Shown here: one piece after another, positions 4,876 to 5,552 of the stretch | How positions within the stretch are numbered: the first letter of the stretch is position 1 | How the letters are laid out: each line of letters begins with the position of its first letter | Origin: Methanobacteriota archaeon | GTDB lineage: Archaea > Thermoplasmatota > Thermoplasmata > Methanomassiliicoccales > Methanomethylophilaceae | Length of the DNA stretch: 5,552 nt | Direction: 5' to 3' | Assembly: GCA_012719315.1 (NCBI GenBank) | Contig: JAAYAP010000060.1 | Location: forward strand, 1 to 5,552 | Translations under genes and position numbers: made by a program | Notes under the pieces: model-generated | What the model was told of the DNA's origin: nothing | The model's database searches: none | The model's input: only the letters and a program-made list of their open reading frames with translations

Positions 4876-4908
4876 TATGCGGCGTGACCGGTTCCGAACG
4901 GTCTCCGC

Positions 4909-5268
4909 TCACTCGATCCCGGTGACGTTCCTCTCGCGCGGGAAGACGACGGTCAGCAGCATCTTGAAGGCTTCCTCCCCGTGAACGGAGTGCGGCTTCC
5001 CGGCCGGCATGATCAGGCTCTCGCCCTCGTTGAGGATGAACACATCCTCTTCCACGGTGAATCTGCCCTTGCCTTCGAGGACGGTGACCATGGCGTCGCC
5101 TTTGGATTCGTGGGTGCTGATCTCCTCGCCCTTGTCGAAGGCGAAGATCGTGAGGCTGACCGCGTTGTTCTGCGCCACGGTCTTGCTGACCACCTGGCCA
5201 TTCTGTACGGCGACCTGGTCGGCCAGTCTGAAGATGTCCTTGTGCGGGAGGTTCTTGATGTAAGCCAT
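4909..5268 (-). CDS. Small single-domain cupin protein
   Basis: With the ATG at 5268 the protein has 119 residues, the size of a one-domain cupin. The family to which it seems to belong is widespread in anaerobic bacteria and methanogens and lacks an assigned function. Marks are GQVVSKTVAQNNAVSLTIFA (24-43), the first cupin motif around EISTHESKGDAMVTVLEGKG (49-68), and the second around GESLIMPAGKPHSVHG (82-97) with His93. The first motif has HES where metal-binding cupins have HxH, so the metal site may be incomplete or different. The longer frame back to 5445 is rejected: its translation is not cupin-like and it would cross the promoter. No ribosome binding site is visible, while a TATA-like box lies about 26 bases upstream, which suggests a leaderless transcript. 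It has no operon partner in the window. Confidence 0.88.
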   Translation of the reverse strand: MAYIKNLPHKDIFRLADQVAVQNGQVVSKTVAQNNAVSLTIFAFDKGEEISTHESKGDAMVTVLEGKGRFTVEEDVFILNEGESLIMPAGKPHSVHGEEAFKMLLTVVFPRERNVTGIE

Positions 5269-5290
5269 GGGATTAGGACCGTCATCCGTG

Positions 5291-5297
5291 TTATTAT
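5291..5297 (-). promoter_or_regulatory. TATA box of the cupin gene
   Basis: The minus strand reads ATAATAA within TCGATAATAACACGG, centred about 26 bases before the cupin ATG. That spacing places initiation on or next to the start codon, consistent with the missing ribosome binding site. Confidence 0.5.
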
Positions 5298-5552
5298 CGA
5301 TTGCGCCTCTGCAGACCCGCGTCTCCGAGGCGGCGTCACGGGCACGGACGGGAACTCCGTCCTTCCGGCCGGACGATCCCGTCGCGACGACCAGGTCCGG
5401 AGGCGGAAGCGATTCCGAACACGGCCGTCCGGATAGCGGGTGCATGTACCATATCCTGCACCGACCGTATCATCGTGTCGGTTCTCGCACACAAACTATT
5501 TGTATCAGAGTAAAATCCCTGTTATCAGGAGAGGTTGAACGGCCTCGTGCAT
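5298..5552. other. Upstream intergenic region at the right edge
   Basis: No protein gene is supported here. The stretch contains the hairpin GGACGG/CCGTCC (5346-5351 and 5357-5362), the palindrome TCCGGCCGGA (5364-5373), the inverted repeat ACCGAC/GTCGGT (5460-5465 and 5477-5482) and the inverted repeat ACAAA-CTA-TTTGT (5491-5503). From 5491 onward it is AT-richer, with TAAAAT at 5511-5516 and a purine-rich AGGAGAGG at 5527-5534, as expected just ahead of a rightward gene that would start at or beyond the right edge; no start can be fixed. Confidence 0.35.
5359..5382 (+). repeat. Copy B of the two-part repeat
   Basis: GTCCTTCCGG (5359-5368), then one base, then CGGACGATCCCGT (5370-5382). Both parts are exact copies of elements at 4543-4569 but in the opposite order. 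The block includes the palindrome TCCGGCCGGA. Confidence 0.5.

Larger units (their letters stand above)
4375..4908. other. Long non-coding stretch rich in inverted repeats
   Basis: These 534 bases between tRNA-Pro and the cupin hold no credible protein gene: open frames on both strands translate to Arg/Ser/Pro-rich sequence without domains or binding sites. They do hold several short perfect or near-perfect stem-loops: AGAGGT/ACCTCT at 4402-4426; GCGATG-GGG/CCC-CATCGC with one bulged T at 4498-4523; CGTCCG/CGGACG with a three-base loop at 4534-4548; CCGTGCA/TGCACGG at 4552-4576; GTCCG/CGGAC enclosing CCCCC/GGGGG at 4663-4695; and a long stem at 4828-4875. A strongly pyrimidine-rich tract (+ strand) runs from about 4591 to 4679. 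It could be an unrecognised structured RNA, overlapping 3' ends, or a decayed gene; I cannot choose between them. Confidence 0.45.

Noticed and set aside
4375..4908. RNase P RNA or SRP RNA in the non-coding region
   Set aside because: I looked for the conserved GAGGAAAGTC-type and SRP helix 8 elements on both strands and did not find them.
4517..4912. Open frames on both strands between tRNA-Pro and the cupin (also 4444-4887 and 4554-4925 on +)
   Set aside because: They are mutually overlapping, with Arg/Ser/Pro-biased translations, no binding sites and no domains.
4981..5436. A 151-codon + strand frame opposite the cupin
   Set aside because: It is an antisense shadow of a well-supported gene, with aliphatic/acidic bias (GDHGVAFGFVGADLLALVEG) that mirrors the cupin codons.
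5269..5445. A 59-residue N-terminal extension of the cupin
   Set aside because: It crosses the cupin TATA box and its translation is Arg/Pro/Ser-rich without similarity; cupins of this type begin at the ATG at 5268.

Overview
This window is archaeal, GC-rich and almost fully coding on its left four fifths. Archaeal identity rests on the ribosomal/RNA polymerase cluster eL18 (L18e), uL13, uS9 and RpoN, on TATA-type promoters about 25-38 bases ahead of genes, on GAGGTGATC ribosome binding sites that match the archaeal 16S 3' end, and on a 6-phospho-3-hexuloisomerase gene. The Nfo-like TIM-barrel protein resembles versions I associate with Thermoplasmatota such as Methanomassiliicoccales, but I cannot test that placement here.

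Left (1-1089, + strand): three tightly packed genes look like part of a eukaryote-like ubiquitin-type conjugation operon. They are the C-terminal end of a beta-grasp ubiquitin-like protein ending in Gly-Gly-Ile, a complete E2 conjugating enzyme with an HPN motif and catalytic cysteine, and a complete Rpn11-like JAMM metalloprotease with an intact zinc motif. The likely logic is that the protease trims the modifier to expose Gly-Gly and later removes it, while the E2 carries it to targets. No E1 or E3 is in the window; the operon continues past the left edge. This is the most interesting part of the window.

Centre-left (1092-2672, - strand): a two-gene operon of a TIM-barrel protein related to endonuclease IV, followed 3 bases later by a 6-phospho-3-hexuloisomerase (hxlB). 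It runs convergently into the conjugation operon, with only 2 bases between the stop codons. A 180-base divergent promoter region (2673-2852) follows, with one TATA box facing each way.

Centre-right (2853-4374, + strand): the ribosomal operon rpl18e-rpl13-rps9-rpoN, in which two stop codons sit inside the ribosome binding site of the next gene. It is followed by its own TATA box and tRNA-Pro(GGG) with an encoded CCA end.

Right (4375-5552): 534 bases without a credible protein gene but rich in inverted repeats, then a small cupin gene on the - strand with a probable leaderless promoter, then 284 bases of upstream DNA that share short exact repeats with the first non-coding stretch.
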